Positions 20,301-32,344 of a stretch of 64,000 bases of DNA are shown one piece after another. The notes beneath the pieces were generated by a model, which was not told where the DNA came from, ran no database searches, and worked only from the letters and a program-made list of their open reading frames with translations. Numbering within the stretch: the first letter of the stretch is position 1; the number at the start of each line of letters is the position of its first letter. The translations under genes were made by a program, and so were the position numbers. The stretch comes from Staphylococcus debuckii (lineage in GTDB: Bacteria > Bacillota > Bacilli > Staphylococcales > Staphylococcaceae): contig NZ_CP033460.1 of NCBI RefSeq assembly GCF_003718735.1, forward strand, positions 186,001 to 250,000, read 5' to 3'.

Positions 20301-21409
20301 AACTAACTTCACTCCAGCTTGAAAATTATAGAAATTATGAAGAAGTTGTGCTGGATTGCCATCCTGATGTCAATATTCTAATCGGCGAAAATGCGCAAGG
20401 AAAGACCAACTTATTAGAATCAATTTACACGCTTGCTCTTGCTAAAAGTCATCGTACTTCAAACGACAAAGAGCTCATACGTTTTAATGCTGAATATGCT
20501 AAAATAGAAGGTGAGCTGAGTTATAGACACGGGAAAATGCCTTTAACGATGTTTATAACTAAAAAAGGCAAGAAGGTTAAAGTGAATCACTTAGAACAAC
20601 ATCGTCTGACTCAGTATGTCGGACACTTGAATGTTGTTCTTTTTGCCCCAGAGGACTTAAATATCGTAAAGGGTTCGCCACAAGTGCGTCGACGTTTTAT
20701 TGATATGGAACTGGGACAGATTTCAGCAGTCTATTTAAACGACTTGTCGCAATATCAGCGTATTTTGAAGCAAAAAAATAATTATTTAAAGCAGATGCAG
20801 ATGAATCAAAAGACTGATCGTACAATGCTAGAAGTCTTAAATCAGCAATTTGCAGAGTACGCGTTGAAAATTACGTTGAAGCGTGCACACTTCATCAATG
20901 AATTAGAAACTCTCGCTAAGCCGATTCATTCCAGTATTACTGATGAACGCGAAACTTTGGATTTGGATTATTGGCCAAGTTTGAAGCTTTCGGAAGAAAC
21001 TGATGAAGCAAAGCTTTATGAAGAGGTACAACAGCTTTTACAAGACAACATGGAACGTGAAATAGAACGCGGTGTGGCTTTGTACGGTCCCCATCGTGAC
21101 GATTTAGGTTTTAAAGTTAACGGTATGGATGCACAAACATACGGCTCACAAGGTCAGCAACGTACAACTGCGCTATCTATCAAGTTAGCTGAAATCGAAT
21201 TAATTAATATCGAAGTGGGTGAATACCCTATCTTATTATTGGATGACGTATTAAGTGAATTAGACGACTCCCGTCAGACTCACCTGTTGAGTACCATTCA
21301 AGATAAGGTGCAGACATTTGTGACAACCACATCTGTCGAAGGGATTGACCATGAAATAATGAAACACGCTAAACTTTACCGAATCAATCAAGGTGAAATT
21401 ATCAAGTAA
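20297..21409 (+). CDS. recF: DNA repair and recombination protein RecF
   Basis: A 370-residue SMC-like ATPase that helps load RecA on gapped DNA. Walker A is GENAQGKTN near residue 30, the signature is [11 protein letters not shown], and Walker B is [11 protein letters not shown]. It is translationally coupled to yaaA by a 4-nt overlap and lies 12 nt upstream of gyrB, the standard order. Confidence 0.98.
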   Translation: MKLTSLQLENYRNYEEVVLDCHPDVNILIGENAQGKTNLLESIYTLALAKSHRTSNDKELIRFNAEYAKIEGELSYRHGKMPLTMFITKKGKKVKVNHLEQHRLTQYVGHLNVVLFAPEDLNIVKGSPQVRRRFIDMELGQISAVYLNDLSQYQRILKQKNNYLKQMQMNQKTDRTMLEVLNQQFAEYALKITLKRAHFINELETLAKPIHSSITDERETLDLDYWPSLKLSEETDEAKLYEEVQQLLQDNMEREIERGVALYGPHRDDLGFKVNGMDAQTYGSQGQQRTTALSIKLAEIELINIEVGEYPILLLDDVLSELDDSRQTHLLSTIQDKVQTFVTTTSVEGIDHEIMKHAKLYRINQGEIIK

Positions 21410-21421
21410 TAGAAAGTGAAG

Positions 21422-23353
21422 GTGGAAGCATTGTCAGATGTGAACAACACGGAAAATTATGGCGCTGGACAGATTCAAGTTTTAGAAGGACTTGAAGCGG
21501 TTCGTAAGCGACCTGGTATGTATATTGGTTCAACTTCAGAAAGAGGTCTGCACCATTTAGTTTGGGAAATTGTAGACAATAGTATTGACGAAGCATTAGC
21601 TGGCTATGCTGATAAAATCGAAGTCATTATCGAAAAGGATAACTGGGTTCGAGTAACAGATAATGGACGTGGAATTCCTGTTGATATTCAAGAAAAAATG
21701 GGACGCCCGGCAGTTGAAGTTATCTTAACTGTGCTGCATGCCGGCGGTAAATTCGGCGGCGGCGGTTATAAAGTTTCAGGTGGACTGCATGGTGTAGGTT
21801 CATCTGTTGTAAACGCACTTTCAGAAGACTTAGAAGTCTATGTACACCGCAATAATAAAATTTATAACCAAGCTTATAAACGTGGTATTCCGCAATATGA
21901 CTTGAAAGTTATCGGAGAAACAGAACATAACGGTACAGAAATCCGTTTTAAAGCTGATCCTGAAATTTTTACGGAAACTACGACTTATCAATATGAAATA
22001 CTGCAAAAACGTATTAGAGAACTCGCTTTCTTAAATAAAGGTATTCAAATTACCTTACGTGATGAACGTGATGAAGACAATATTCGCGAAGATTCTTATC
22101 ACTATGAAGGCGGAATTAAATCTTACGTTGAATTATTGAATGAAAATAAAGAACCACTCTTTGATGAACCTGTTTACTTACATGACCGTAAAGATGACGT
22201 GGAAGTAGAAATTGCTATTCAATATAACAGCGGCTTCACTACTAATTTATTGTCTTATGCGAATAACATTCATACTTATGAAGGTGGTATGCATGAAGAT
22301 GGCTTTAAACGTGCATTGACACGTGTCTTAAATAGTTATGGCACTAAATCAGGTTTGATTAAAGAAGACAAAGATCGTTTATCTGGTGAAGATACGCGTG
22401 AAGGATTAACTGCTATCGTTTCTATCAAGCACGAAGATCCACAATTCGAAGGCCAAACTAAGACTAAACTCGGCAACTCTGAAGTACGTCAAATTGTAGA
22501 CAGACTTTTTGCAGAAGATATGGAACGTTTCTTGTATGAACATCCTCAAGTGGCGCGTATCATTATTGAAAAAGGTGTAATGGCTTCTCGTGCACGTATT
22601 GCTGCTAAAAAAGCCCGTGAAGTTACACGCCGAAAATCTGCTCTAGAAGTTTCTAGTTTACCTGGTAAATTAGCAGACTGCTCTAGTAAAAATCCTGAGG
22701 AGAGTGAAATCTTCTTAGTCGAAGGTGACTCTGCCGGGGGGTCTACAAAACTCGGTCGTGACTCAAGAACGCAAGCCATCTTGCCATTACGAGGCAAAAT
22801 CTTGAACGTTGAAAAATCACGCTTAGACAGAATCTTGAACAACAATGAAATTCGTTCGATGATTACCGCTTTCGGTACAGGAATCGGCGGAGAATTTGAT
22901 ATTTCTAAAGCCCGTTATCATAAGATTGTTATTATGACAGATGCTGATGTCGACGGTGCCCATATCAGAACATTGCTGTTAACTTTCTTCTATCGCTTTA
23001 TGAGACCGTTAATTGAAGCGGGTTATGTATATATTGCACAACCGCCATTGTTCAAATTGACACAAGGCAAACAGAAATATTATGTCTTCAACGAAAGAGA
23101 ATTGGATAAATTAAAATCTGAATTGAAACCAACGCCGAAATGGTCAATCTCACGTTATAAAGGTTTAGGCGAAATGGATGCTGACCAATTATGGGAAACA
23201 ACTATGAACCCAGAACACCGTTCAATGCTTCAAGTAACATTGGAGGATGCGATTGAAGCGGACACAACGTTTGAAATGCTGATGGGCGATGTGGTAGAAA
23301 ATCGCAGACAATTCATCGAAGATAATGCTGTATATGCAAACTTGGATTTCTAA
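21422..23353 (+). CDS. gyrB: DNA gyrase subunit B
   Basis: ATPase subunit of gyrase, 643 residues. The GHKL ATP site shows [15 protein letters not shown] and [13 protein letters not shown]. The TOPRIM metal residues are in EGDSAGG and [11 protein letters not shown], with PLRGK between. The start is not obvious: GTG 21422 aligns with residue 2 of S. aureus GyrB and follows AGAAAG, GTG 21416 has no Shine-Dalgarno sequence, and TTG 21431 follows GGTGG. I use 21422. Confidence 0.95.
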   Translation: MEALSDVNNTENYGAGQIQVLEGLEAVRKRPGMYIGSTSERGLHHLVWEIVDNSIDEALAGYADKIEVIIEKDNWVRVTDNGRGIPVDIQEKMGRPAVEVILTVLHAGGKFGGGGYKVSGGLHGVGSSVVNALSEDLEVYVHRNNKIYNQAYKRGIPQYDLKVIGETEHNGTEIRFKADPEIFTETTTYQYEILQKRIRELAFLNKGIQITLRDERDEDNIREDSYHYEGGIKSYVELLNENKEPLFDEPVYLHDRKDDVEVEIAIQYNSGFTTNLLSYANNIHTYEGGMHEDGFKRALTRVLNSYGTKSGLIKEDKDRLSGEDTREGLTAIVSIKHEDPQFEGQTKTKLGNSEVRQIVDRLFAEDMERFLYEHPQVARIIIEKGVMASRARIAAKKAREVTRRKSALEVSSLPGKLADCSSKNPEESEIFLVEGDSAGGSTKLGRDSRTQAILPLRGKILNVEKSRLDRILNNNEIRSMITAFGTGIGGEFDISKARYHKIVIMTDADVDGAHIRTLLLTFFYRFMRPLIEAGYVYIAQPPLFKLTQGKQKYYVFNERELDKLKSELKPTPKWSISRYKGLGEMDADQLWETTMNPEHRSMLQVTLEDAIEADTTFEMLMGDVVENRRQFIEDNAVYANLDF

Positions 23354-23398
23354 TATGGCATACAGCATAGGAATTAATAACTTAAGGAGGAGTTCTTG

Positions 23399-26071
23399 AT
23401 GGCTGAATTTCCTGAATCAAGAATAGTAGAACGAAATATTAGTAGCGAGATGCGTGAATCGTTCTTAGATTACGCGATGAGCGTTATCGTATCTCGTGCT
23501 TTGCCTGACGTCAGAGATGGTTTGAAACCAGTACATCGTCGTATTTTGTACGGGTTGAACGAACAAGGAATGACGCCTGATAAACCGTATAAGAAATCTG
23601 CACGTATCGTTGGGGATGTAATGGGTAAATATCACCCTCACGGCGACTCTTCTATCTATGAAGCGATGGTACGTATGGCACAGGATTTCAGCTATCGTTA
23701 CCCTCTTGTTGATGGACAAGGGAACTTTGGTTCTATGGATGGCGACGGTGCTGCAGCAATGCGTTATACAGAAGCAAGAATGACGAAGCTTGCAACCGAA
23801 TTACTGCGTGATATTAATAAAGACACTATTGATTTCATCGACAACTATGATGGGACAGAAAGAGAGCCGGCAGTCTTACCTGCTCGCTTCCCTAACTTGC
23901 TTGTTAACGGAGCGTCTGGTATCGCCGTAGGTATGGCAACCAATATTCCACCACATAATATGACAGAAGTCATTAATGGCGTATTAAGCTTAAGTCATAA
24001 CCCAGATATTACTGTCAACGAATTGATGGAAGATATTCAAGGTCCTGACTTCCCTACAGCCGGGTTGATTTTAGGAAAAAGCGGTATCCGTCGTGCTTAC
24101 GAAACTGGTCGTGGCTCTATTCAAATGCGTGCACGTGCTGAAATCGAAGAACGTGGCGGCGGTCGTCAACGTATCGTAGTTTCTGAAATTCCATTCCAAG
24201 TTAACAAAGCTCGAATGATTGAAAAAATTGCCGAGTTAGCGCGCGATAAAAAAGTAGACGGCATCACAGATTTACGTGATGAAACAAGTTTACGTACAGG
24301 TGTACGTGTTGTCATCGATATTCGTAAAGATGCAAATGCCAGCGTTATTCTTAATAATTTATACAAATTGACACCGCTTCAAACATCATTCGGTGTAAAT
24401 ATGATTGCCTTAATTAACGGCAGACCAAAACTAATCAACTTAAAAGAAGCATTGGTTGAGTATTTAGAACACCAAAAAGTTGTAGTGCGCAGACGTACTG
24501 AATATAATTTGAAAAAAGCAGAAGATCGCGCACACATCTTAGAAGGTTTAAGAATCGCGTTAGATCACATTGATGAGATTATTACGACGATTCGTGAGTC
24601 AGAAACAGATAAAGAAGCAATGGAACGCTTGCAAAGTCGTTTCAAATTATCTGAACGCCAAGCTCAAGCAATATTAGACATGCGTTTAAGACGTTTGACA
24701 GGATTAGAACGCGACAAAATTGAATCAGAATATAATGACTTAGTTGCTTACATCGAAGAATTAAGAGCAATTTTAGCGGACGAGGAAAAATTATTAGAAC
24801 TTGTACGTGAAGAATTGACTGAAGTCAGAGATCGCTTCGGTGATGAACGCCGCTCAGAAATCCAACTTGGCGGCTTAGATACAATCGAAGATGAAGACTT
24901 AATTCCAGAAGAACAAATCGTTATCACATTAAGTCATAACAACTATATTAAACGTCTTCCAGTTTCTACGTATCGTGCACAAAATCGCGGTGGTCGCGGT
25001 GTACAAGGTATGAACACTTTAGAAGAAGACTTTGTCAGTCAAATCGTGACGATGAGTACCCACGATAACGTATTGTTCTTCACAAATAAAGGACGCGTTT
25101 ATAAATTGAAAGGTTATGAGGTGCCGGAACTCTCCCGTCAGTCTAAAGGTATTCCGGTTATCAACGCAATCGAATTAGAAAATGATGAATCTATCAGTAC
25201 GATGATTGCGGTCAATGACCTTGAAAAAGAAGATGCTTACTTAGTATTCGCTACTAAAAACGGTATTGTTAAACGCTCATCACTTAGCAACTTCTCACAC
25301 ATTAACCGTAATGGTAAAATTGCGATTAACTTCCGTGAAGAAGATGAGCTCGTAGCGGTACGTCTTACAGATGGTACTAAGGACGTCTTGCTTGGAACAT
25401 CACATGCTTCATTAATCCGCTTCAAAGAATCTAAATTACGTCCATTAGGTCGTACAGCAGCAGGTGTAAAAGGTATTACATTACGTGAAGGCGATGAACT
25501 AGTAGGACTTGCAGTTGCGACAGAAGATAGCGAGGATGAAGTCTTAGTAGTAACTGAAAATGGCTACGGTAAACGTACACCTCTTGGTGAGTACCGCATT
25601 TCAAATCGTGGCGGTAAAGGTATTAAAACTGCAACGATTACTGAGAAAAACGGAGATATTGTTTGTATCACTACAGTAACTGGCAGCGAAGATCTTATGA
25701 TTGTAACGAATCAAGGGGTTATCATTCGAATCGATGTCAGCGATATTTCTCAAAATGGACGTTCTGCTCAAGGTGTCCGTCTTATCCGCTTAGGAGATGA
25801 CCAATTCGTTTCTACTGTGGCTAAAGTACAAGAAGACCCTGAAGACGAATTAGAAGGAACATCTGACAGCGAAGTGGTACCAGGTGAAGGAGAAGCAACA
25901 GTTTCAGTTGAAGAACATGTTGTGGAAACTGATGATGATGGTCAAACTATCCATACTGAAGTCGATGAAACAGTCGATGAAGATGGCGAAAAAGAAGAAT
26001 TAAGACAAGACTTTATGGATCGCGTGAATGAAGATATTGAAAGCGCGGATCATGAAGATGACGAAGAATAA
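23399..26071 (+). CDS. gyrA: DNA gyrase subunit A
   Basis: An 890-residue subunit that breaks and rejoins DNA, with catalytic Y123 (MRYTEA). The quinolone-determining region reads [12 protein letters not shown] with S84, S85 and E88, the wild-type residues of quinolone-sensitive staphylococci. The C-terminal pinwheel has the GyrA box [10 protein letters not shown], and the protein ends in an acidic tail (from about residue 825). ATG 23399 follows AAGGAGG by 8 nt; an adjacent upstream TTG is ignored. Confidence 0.98.
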   Translation: MAEFPESRIVERNISSEMRESFLDYAMSVIVSRALPDVRDGLKPVHRRILYGLNEQGMTPDKPYKKSARIVGDVMGKYHPHGDSSIYEAMVRMAQDFSYRYPLVDGQGNFGSMDGDGAAAMRYTEARMTKLATELLRDINKDTIDFIDNYDGTEREPAVLPARFPNLLVNGASGIAVGMATNIPPHNMTEVINGVLSLSHNPDITVNELMEDIQGPDFPTAGLILGKSGIRRAYETGRGSIQMRARAEIEERGGGRQRIVVSEIPFQVNKARMIEKIAELARDKKVDGITDLRDETSLRTGVRVVIDIRKDANASVILNNLYKLTPLQTSFGVNMIALINGRPKLINLKEALVEYLEHQKVVVRRRTEYNLKKAEDRAHILEGLRIALDHIDEIITTIRESETDKEAMERLQSRFKLSERQAQAILDMRLRRLTGLERDKIESEYNDLVAYIEELRAILADEEKLLELVREELTEVRDRFGDERRSEIQLGGLDTIEDEDLIPEEQIVITLSHNNYIKRLPVSTYRAQNRGGRGVQGMNTLEEDFVSQIVTMSTHDNVLFFTNKGRVYKLKGYEVPELSRQSKGIPVINAIELENDESISTMIAVNDLEKEDAYLVFATKNGIVKRSSLSNFSHINRNGKIAINFREEDELVAVRLTDGTKDVLLGTSHASLIRFKESKLRPLGRTAAGVKGITLREGDELVGLAVATEDSEDEVLVVTENGYGKRTPLGEYRISNRGGKGIKTATITEKNGDIVCITTVTGSEDLMIVTNQGVIIRIDVSDISQNGRSAQGVRLIRLGDDQFVSTVAKVQEDPEDELEGTSDSEVVPGEGEATVSVEEHVVETDDDGQTIHTEVDETVDEDGEKEELRQDFMDRVNEDIESADHEDDEE

Positions 26072-26080
26072 GAACTAATT

Positions 26081-26136
26081 AAAAAAAGCTTTCTGCACTA
26101 CTGAATCTCATCAGTAAGCAGAAAGCTTATTTTTTT
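26081..26136. terminator. Bidirectional terminator between gyrA and nnrD
   Basis: AAGCTTTCTGC (26087-26097) pairs with GCAGAAAGCTT (26119-26129), with A- and T-runs outside. It serves two convergent genes. Confidence 0.9.
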
Positions 26137-26968
26137 ATGCTTCTTCGTTATTTCCTTCTTCTAAACGTTTCATCGCATAAGGAATTTCTACAATTAAATT
26201 GGATGGTGGTACGACATACATATCTTTAGATAAGCATTCACCAATATAACTATGCACATATGTGGCTGTTGTGACAGCATAATCGAAATCATCAAATTGA
26301 CCGACAAAACTTGTAATGATACCAGCAAGTGTATCACCCATGCCGCCTGTAGCCATTGCAGGTGTTCCGATATCTAATTTATACGTTTTATCTTTCAAAT
26401 AGATTTCAGTACCGTGTTTTTTCAATACGACTACGCCGCCCATATTATCCACCGCTTCACGGTTACGTTCTTCTGTTTGTTCATCAATAGGAATACCGCT
26501 TAAACGTTCCCATTCCATTTGGTGCGGTGTATAAACAATACGACGACATTTCGGAATATCCAATTTCAATTTGCTGATAATAGAAATTGCATCCCCATCA
26601 ATAATTAAATTCTGATGCGGTTGAATATTTTGAAGTAAGATTGTCATTGCATTATTACCCTTGAAGTCTTTACCGAGTCCAGGGCCAATTAAAATACTGT
26701 CAGTCATTTCGACCATTTTTGTTAATTGTTTAGTGTCATTAATATCTATCACCATTGCCTCAGGACAACGTGAATGGATAGCAGCATGATTAGTCGGATG
26801 CGTTGCTACTGTAATGAGACCGCTGCCGCTATAAACACAAGCGCGTGCTGCCATCATAATTGCACCGCCTAAATTCGCATTTCCTCCAATTAAAAGAATC
26901 TTGCCATAATCACCTTTATGCGTATCATCTTTTCTTTTTGGAATAGATACGTTATTTAAAACTTCCAC
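26135..26968 (-). CDS. nnrD: ADP-dependent (S)-NAD(P)H-hydrate dehydratase
   Basis: A 277-residue ribokinase-fold repair enzyme that dehydrates damaged NAD(P)H hydrates. Motifs are GDYGKILLIGGNANLGGA near the start and ATGGMGDTLAGI, which holds the catalytic GMGD, near the end. The epimerase domain (NnrE) is not fused. The start is GTG 26968: GGAGGG lies 6 nt upstream and the sequence VEVLNNVSIPKR aligns with the S. aureus start MEVLNEVQIPKR. Confidence 0.93.
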   Translation of the reverse strand: MEVLNNVSIPKRKDDTHKGDYGKILLIGGNANLGGAIMMAARACVYSGSGLITVATHPTNHAAIHSRCPEAMVIDINDTKQLTKMVEMTDSILIGPGLGKDFKGNNAMTILLQNIQPHQNLIIDGDAISIISKLKLDIPKCRRIVYTPHQMEWERLSGIPIDEQTEERNREAVDNMGGVVVLKKHGTEIYLKDKTYKLDIGTPAMATGGMGDTLAGIITSFVGQFDDFDYAVTTATYVHSYIGECLSKDMYVVPPSNLIVEIPYAMKRLEEGNNEEA

Positions 26969-27077
26969 CACAATCCCTCCATATTTCTTTAAAATAGTTG
27001 AATAAGCAATAGAGACACTGCTATATGTCTTGTTGTTCAAATTGTCTTTATTATGCTTTGAATGAAATTATAAAAAT

Positions 27078-27120
27078 TTAAGGACGCGGAACAGAAATAA
27101 TATGAATGTCCCAGCCTCCC
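27078..27120. repeat. Copy of a dispersed intergenic motif (GCGGAACAGAAAT)
   Basis: The stretch GCGGAACAGAAATAAT...CCCAGCCTCC resembles two other intergenic places in the window (38875-38975 and 62355-62397). The rest of 26969-27293 is AT-rich with no gene visible. Confidence 0.35.
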
Positions 27121-27293
27121 TTTAAACGTCTTTAATACACTTTTTCTTAATGCAATAACTCATATTATACCTGTCCATTCAGGAAGTCAACACTAAAATT
27201 TATAGTAAATATTAATACTTTATTAACCCTATCCATATGTGTGAAACAAGTGATAAAGAGTAGTGTGAAATGCATTTCAAATATACTTGAATA

Positions 27294-27331
27294 TAAAAAA
27301 AGACCAAAGCCTGAGAAAGACTTTGGCTCAA
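27294..27331 (-). terminator. Terminator of the LPDTG protein gene
   Basis: On the minus strand GAGCCAAAG folds with CTTTGGTC and is followed by seven T. Confidence 0.85.
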
Positions 27332-27344
27332 AAAATTCACTTGC

Positions 27345-27839
27345 TTATTTAAAATGCTTTCTAAGCGTAATGAATGTACCAAATGCAATGAAGAGACCTG
27401 CCACGATAGTCATAGTAGTCGTATCTGCACTATCTTTTCCTGTGTCAGGAAGTGGATCAATGTTTTGTCTAGGTTGTTGATGATTTTCTACAGGAGCACC
27501 ATGAGCGTTTAAATATTCTTGTCCCTCTTTAGGAACGATAACGTCCCCATATGCAGTCTGATTTTCTGCTGCATTAATTGAACTTTCCACATACTCACGA
27601 TAAGAATTTTGGTAGCTGTTAATAGAACCTATTCCGCCGCCTTCACCTAGATTAGAACCGCTTAATCTAGATTCTAAAAGTTTATCATGCTGGGTCTGCC
27701 ATTCAGCAGGTGTGGCTAAGTGGATGTCTACCTTTTCGTTATCCTCTGCCGCTTCTGCTGAATTCAAAGTTACAGTGGCCGTTCCCATAAGTAATGAAGA
27801 TGCAATTAAAGATGACACAACAAATTTAGACTTTCTCAA
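27345..27839 (-). CDS. Small LPXTG-type cell-wall-anchored protein
   Basis: A 164-residue secreted protein. A signal peptide runs to about residue 31 (SAEA/AED). A roughly 100-residue mature part has no domain I recognise. The sorting signal is LPDTG (residues 130-134), followed by a hydrophobic helix and the basic tail LRKHFK, so sortase A should link it to peptidoglycan. The start is TTG 27839 with AAGGAG 9 nt upstream. It is very short for a surface protein, and the function is unknown. Confidence 0.88.
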   Translation of the reverse strand: MRKSKFVVSSLIASSLLMGTATVTLNSAEAAEDNEKVDIHLATPAEWQTQHDKLLESRLSGSNLGEGGGIGSINSYQNSYREYVESSINAAENQTAYGDVIVPKEGQEYLNAHGAPVENHQQPRQNIDPLPDTGKDSADTTTMTIVAGLFIAFGTFITLRKHFK

Positions 27840-28029
27840 TTGATTACACTCCTTTATTTTTTAATTCACTTGGAGTGTATCATCAAAGGATTTTTATATC
27901 TTAATATTTACAAAATCAATACAGATTTGATGCAAGTATTAACAAACTTTAAATCAACTTAAGGAGGTAAAAGGTTTTAGCTTGTTAAATTAGTGACGTA
28001 TTAACACGCTACGGCTTTGCTGAAATCTA

Positions 28030-28058
28030 TTGTCGCTCTCTGAATGTAAGCGTATACT
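28030..28058 (+). promoter_or_regulatory. hutH promoter with overlapping cre site
   Basis: TTGTCG (28030-28035) and TATACT (28053-28058) are 17 bp apart. ATGTAAGCGTATACT (28044-28058) matches the CcpA cre consensus WTGNNARCGNWWWCA at all but the last base and covers the -10. CcpA binding here should block transcription in glucose. Confidence 0.7.
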
Positions 28059-28102
28059 TGTGATAATTATAACCATTTATTTTACTGAGGAGGTAAATTC
28101 AA

Positions 28103-29617
28103 TTGACATTAGAATTAAACGGAGCGTCGCTCACAATTGAAGATATAAAGCATTTTTTACATCAGCAAGATAAGATTTCAATCTCATCTGAGGCGATGGA
28201 ACGTGTTAAGAAGAGCCGTGCTATTGTAGAAGATATTATTAAAAATAAAGAAACAATCTATGGCATTACCACAGGATTCGGTTTATTCAGTGATGTCTTA
28301 ATTGATCCAGACCAATATAATCAGCTTCAAGTCAACTTAATTCGTTCACATGCGTGCGGGACAGGCGAGCCCTTTTCACATGATGTTTCATTAGTGATGA
28401 TGATTTTACGTTTGAATACGATGTTAAAAGGTCATTCAGGTGTAACGACTGATTTAGTAGAGCAATTGACTTATTTCATTAATGAACGTATTATTCCGAT
28501 TATTCCGCAACAAGGTTCATTAGGAGCGTCTGGCGATTTAGCACCTCTGTCTCATCTGGCTTTAGCATTAATCGGCGAAGGTAAAGTTTATTACCAACAA
28601 GAAGAACGCGAGAGCATTGCTGTATTAGACGAATTAGGACGTCAACCTTTACAGCTATCTGCTAAAGAGGGACTGGCATTAATCAATGGTACGCAAGCTA
28701 TGACAGCACAAGGCGTGATAAGCTGGATTGAAGCGGAAGCCTTAGCTTATCAATCAGAGTGGATTGCTGCTTTAACACATCAAGCGTTGAACGGAATCAC
28801 AGATGCCTATCGTCCTGAAGTACATGATGTACGTAACTTTCCTGAACAAAGCGCAGTGGCAGATCGTATGTTGTATTGGTTAGAAGATTCTAATTTAACT
28901 ACTAGACAAGGTGAAATCCGTGTTCAAGATGCTTATACTTTACGTTGTATTCCGCAAGTACACGGTGCCAGCTTCGAAACTTTGAATTTTGTAAAAAAAC
29001 AATTAGAACGTGAAATGAATGCGGCTAATGACAATCCGCTGATTTTTCATGAAGACGACGAAACGCTCGTCATCTCTGGAGGCAATTTCCACGGCCAACC
29101 TGTCGCTTATGCCTTAGACTTTTTAAAGGTAGCCGTAAGTGAATTGGGCAATATTGCAGAACGTCGCTTAGAACGTTTAGTTAATCCGCAATTGAATGGT
29201 GACTTGCCTGCCTTCTTGAGTCCGGAACCAGGATTACAAAGTGGCGCAATGATTATGCAATATGCGGCAGCAAGTTTAGTTTCTGAAAATAAAACCCTTG
29301 CACATCCCGCAAGTGTAGACTCTATACCTTCTTCAGCCAATCAAGAAGATCACGTATCGATGGGAACAATTGCCTCACGTCACGGATATCAAATTGTGGA
29401 TAATACGAGACGCGTGTTGGCTATTGAGTTAATTATTGCTTTGCAAGCTGTAGAGTTGAAAGGGATCGATAAATTGTCTCCACGGACACGTGAAAAATAT
29501 GAAACCTTACGCAATATCACACCAGCGATTACTCAAGACCGTCAATTCCACAAAGATATTACGCAAGTATCCCGCTATTTACAGCAAAGTGCCTATGCAG
29601 ATATTGAATGTAAATAA
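28103..29617 (+). CDS. hutH: Histidine ammonia-lyase
   Basis: A 504-residue enzyme that deaminates histidine to urocanate, the first step of histidine use. The tripeptide Ala-Ser-Gly in [17 protein letters not shown] forms the MIO prosthetic group. Length and sequence match S. aureus HutH along the whole protein. It starts at TTG 28103 with GAGGAGGT 8 nt upstream. It stands alone: hutU, hutI and hutG are not in the window, as in S. aureus. Confidence 0.97.
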   Translation: MTLELNGASLTIEDIKHFLHQQDKISISSEAMERVKKSRAIVEDIIKNKETIYGITTGFGLFSDVLIDPDQYNQLQVNLIRSHACGTGEPFSHDVSLVMMILRLNTMLKGHSGVTTDLVEQLTYFINERIIPIIPQQGSLGASGDLAPLSHLALALIGEGKVYYQQEERESIAVLDELGRQPLQLSAKEGLALINGTQAMTAQGVISWIEAEALAYQSEWIAALTHQALNGITDAYRPEVHDVRNFPEQSAVADRMLYWLEDSNLTTRQGEIRVQDAYTLRCIPQVHGASFETLNFVKKQLEREMNAANDNPLIFHEDDETLVISGGNFHGQPVAYALDFLKVAVSELGNIAERRLERLVNPQLNGDLPAFLSPEPGLQSGAMIMQYAAASLVSENKTLAHPASVDSIPSSANQEDHVSMGTIASRHGYQIVDNTRRVLAIELIIALQAVELKGIDKLSPRTREKYETLRNITPAITQDRQFHKDITQVSRYLQQSAYADIECK

Positions 29618-29658
29618 CAAGAATTTTTATTGAATTCTGAAAAAGTTGAAAATACTTA

Positions 29659-29687
29659 TTGCAAATTATAATGACGTTTGCTATAGT
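29659..29687 (+). promoter_or_regulatory. Promoter of the serS leader
   Basis: TTGCAA (29659-29664) and TATAGT (29682-29687) with 17 bp spacing, just upstream of the T-box RNA. Confidence 0.7.
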
Positions 29688-29693
29688 GAACTT

Positions 29694-29928
29694 AAGTTCA
29701 TAAGACATTGTTCGCAGGACAAGTAATCCTGATATTTGATTTCAGAGAGCTTATGGTGAGTGTGAATAAGCAATCAATATTTGAGACGAATCTACCTGCA
29801 TATTAAAGGAACAACCGGTAATAACCGTTATTTTAGCGAGAGTGCAGTCCGAGTATTTATGCTTGTACTGTTAAATAGGGTGGCAACACGTAATACCACG
29901 TCCCTTGTAGGGGCGTGGTATTTTTTTA
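29694..29928 (+). promoter_or_regulatory. Ser-type T-box riboswitch of serS
   Basis: The T-box core AGGGTGGCAACACG is at 29877-29890. The terminator ATACCACGTCCC / GGGGCGTGGTAT with seven T is at 29892-29928. The probable specifier is TCT (29791-29793) in the context GAATCTACC, matching serine. Transcription of serS is therefore expected to rise when tRNA-Ser is uncharged. Confidence 0.92.
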
Positions 29929-29950
29929 TTGTTTTTTGCCTCCTTAATAG

Positions 29951-31288
<1,338 letters not shown>

Positions 31289-31365
31289 ATGGGATCATCG
31301 AGTAGTTGGAATAACGAATTAAGATGATCCAACCTCGTTCCAATATATATTTTACCTACCACTTT

Positions 31366-31403
31366 GAGTGCTGCACCTACCAATGCAGCACTCATCTTTT
31401 TTA
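31366..31403 (+). terminator. Terminator after serS
   Basis: GAGTGCTGCA pairs with TGCAGCACTC, followed by ATCTTTTTTATTT. Confidence 0.85.
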
Positions 31404-31424
31404 TTTCCCAAACTATTATTTCCC

Positions 31425-31470
31425 AAAAAAGTACAAAAAATACCGACTATCCTCTTCGGATAATCGGTAT
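31425..31470 (-). terminator. Terminator of the small membrane protein gene
   Basis: On the minus strand TACCGATTATCC pairs with GGATAGTCGGTA and is followed by TTTTTTGTACTTTTTT. Confidence 0.8.
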
Positions 31471-31565
31471 TGAATAGTATATAATAAATAGCATAGCATC
31501 AAGGATTGAGAATGTACCGTATGTCTAACTTCAGACAAACGGAAGTCTTACCTTAGAAGCTGTAT

Positions 31566-31787
31566 TCAGCGTAATCTAGTTGAATCAAGAGCATTTGCAC
31601 ATAGAAATGCGATAAAGCTGATGATACTTAAAGTAAAGAAACCATAACCAAGTGGAATCAAGAAATCTCCAGCATTAAAGAAAATGAGTCCTGTAATTGT
31701 CATTCTGATTAATGCATGTAAAACAAAACATAAAACACTGGCAAAAAATAGTGCTAAACTACTTCCGCCGAAAAGGACTTTCTGCAT
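31566..31787 (-). CDS. Small membrane protein of 73 residues, function unknown
   Basis: Two hydrophobic helices (about residues 8-35 and 42-65) joined by a short loop, with a charged end DSTRLR. AAGGAG lies upstream of the ATG, and a terminator follows about 100 nt downstream of the stop. I do not recognise a family. Confidence 0.55.
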   Translation of the reverse strand: MQKVLFGGSSLALFFASVLCFVLHALIRMTITGLIFFNAGDFLIPLGYGFFTLSIISFIAFLCANALDSTRLR

Positions 31788-31914
31788 TTCAACTGGTACT
31801 CCTTTATAAATTTAAAACTTCTTTTCTCATTTCTTAACAATTCAATTATAACGTGGTTTTTAACAGATTACGATAGGAGTTTGAGGATTTTAACAAATAA
31901 TTAATAAAGTACAA

Positions 31915-32109
31915 TTATTTAAAAAAATGCTGAATGATAGAGCCGACTAAGAGAATAATCATTGCGACAAGTACCATAATATTCGCCACTAGCGTCGGAT
32001 ATTGATTACGTAAATGTTTAGGTTTAGAAAGCTCTATTAACAATATAGCCCCTGCAATGAATAACAATAAAAATATAATCACGTAAAAAATTACAGATCC
32101 AATTGACAT
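31915..32109 (-). CDS. Small membrane protein of 64 residues, function unknown
   Basis: Two transmembrane helices (about residues 5-26 and 41-60) around the basic loop KPKHLRNQYPT. A very strong Shine-Dalgarno sequence (GGAAGGAGG) stands before ATG 32109, which argues that this short frame is real. It lies upstream of the 73-residue protein on the same strand. No family recognised. Confidence 0.65.
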   Translation of the reverse strand: MSIGSVIFYVIIFLLLFIAGAILLIELSKPKHLRNQYPTLVANIMVLVAMIILLVGSIIQHFFK

Positions 32110-32344
32110 ATAATATATCCTCCTTCCATTTAAATTCGAACGATTTCTTTAATGAAATTGTACCTCAATTAACATTTTGAAAACATAGCCAAAGAAGAGA
32201 AATTGAATAGAACAAGTTGATAAATGTTAACGGTTTAATCAACACATGCAGTTTCATGTTTCTTACAAGGTAAATGAAGTAGGTGATTCTTGCCAACTAT
32301 GTTAAAATAATTCTTATAGTTACTAAAGTATAGGAGTGGCGAAT

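Noticed and set aside
23465..25425. Several antisense frames in gyrA
   Set aside because: No start signals, and the sense frame is fully conserved.
27241..27480. Plus-strand frame opposite the LPDTG protein
   Set aside because: It crosses the terminator and lies antisense to the sorting signal; there is no ribosome-binding site.
28103..29617. A complete hut operon
   Set aside because: Only hutH is present; the next gene is serS with its own promoter and T-box.
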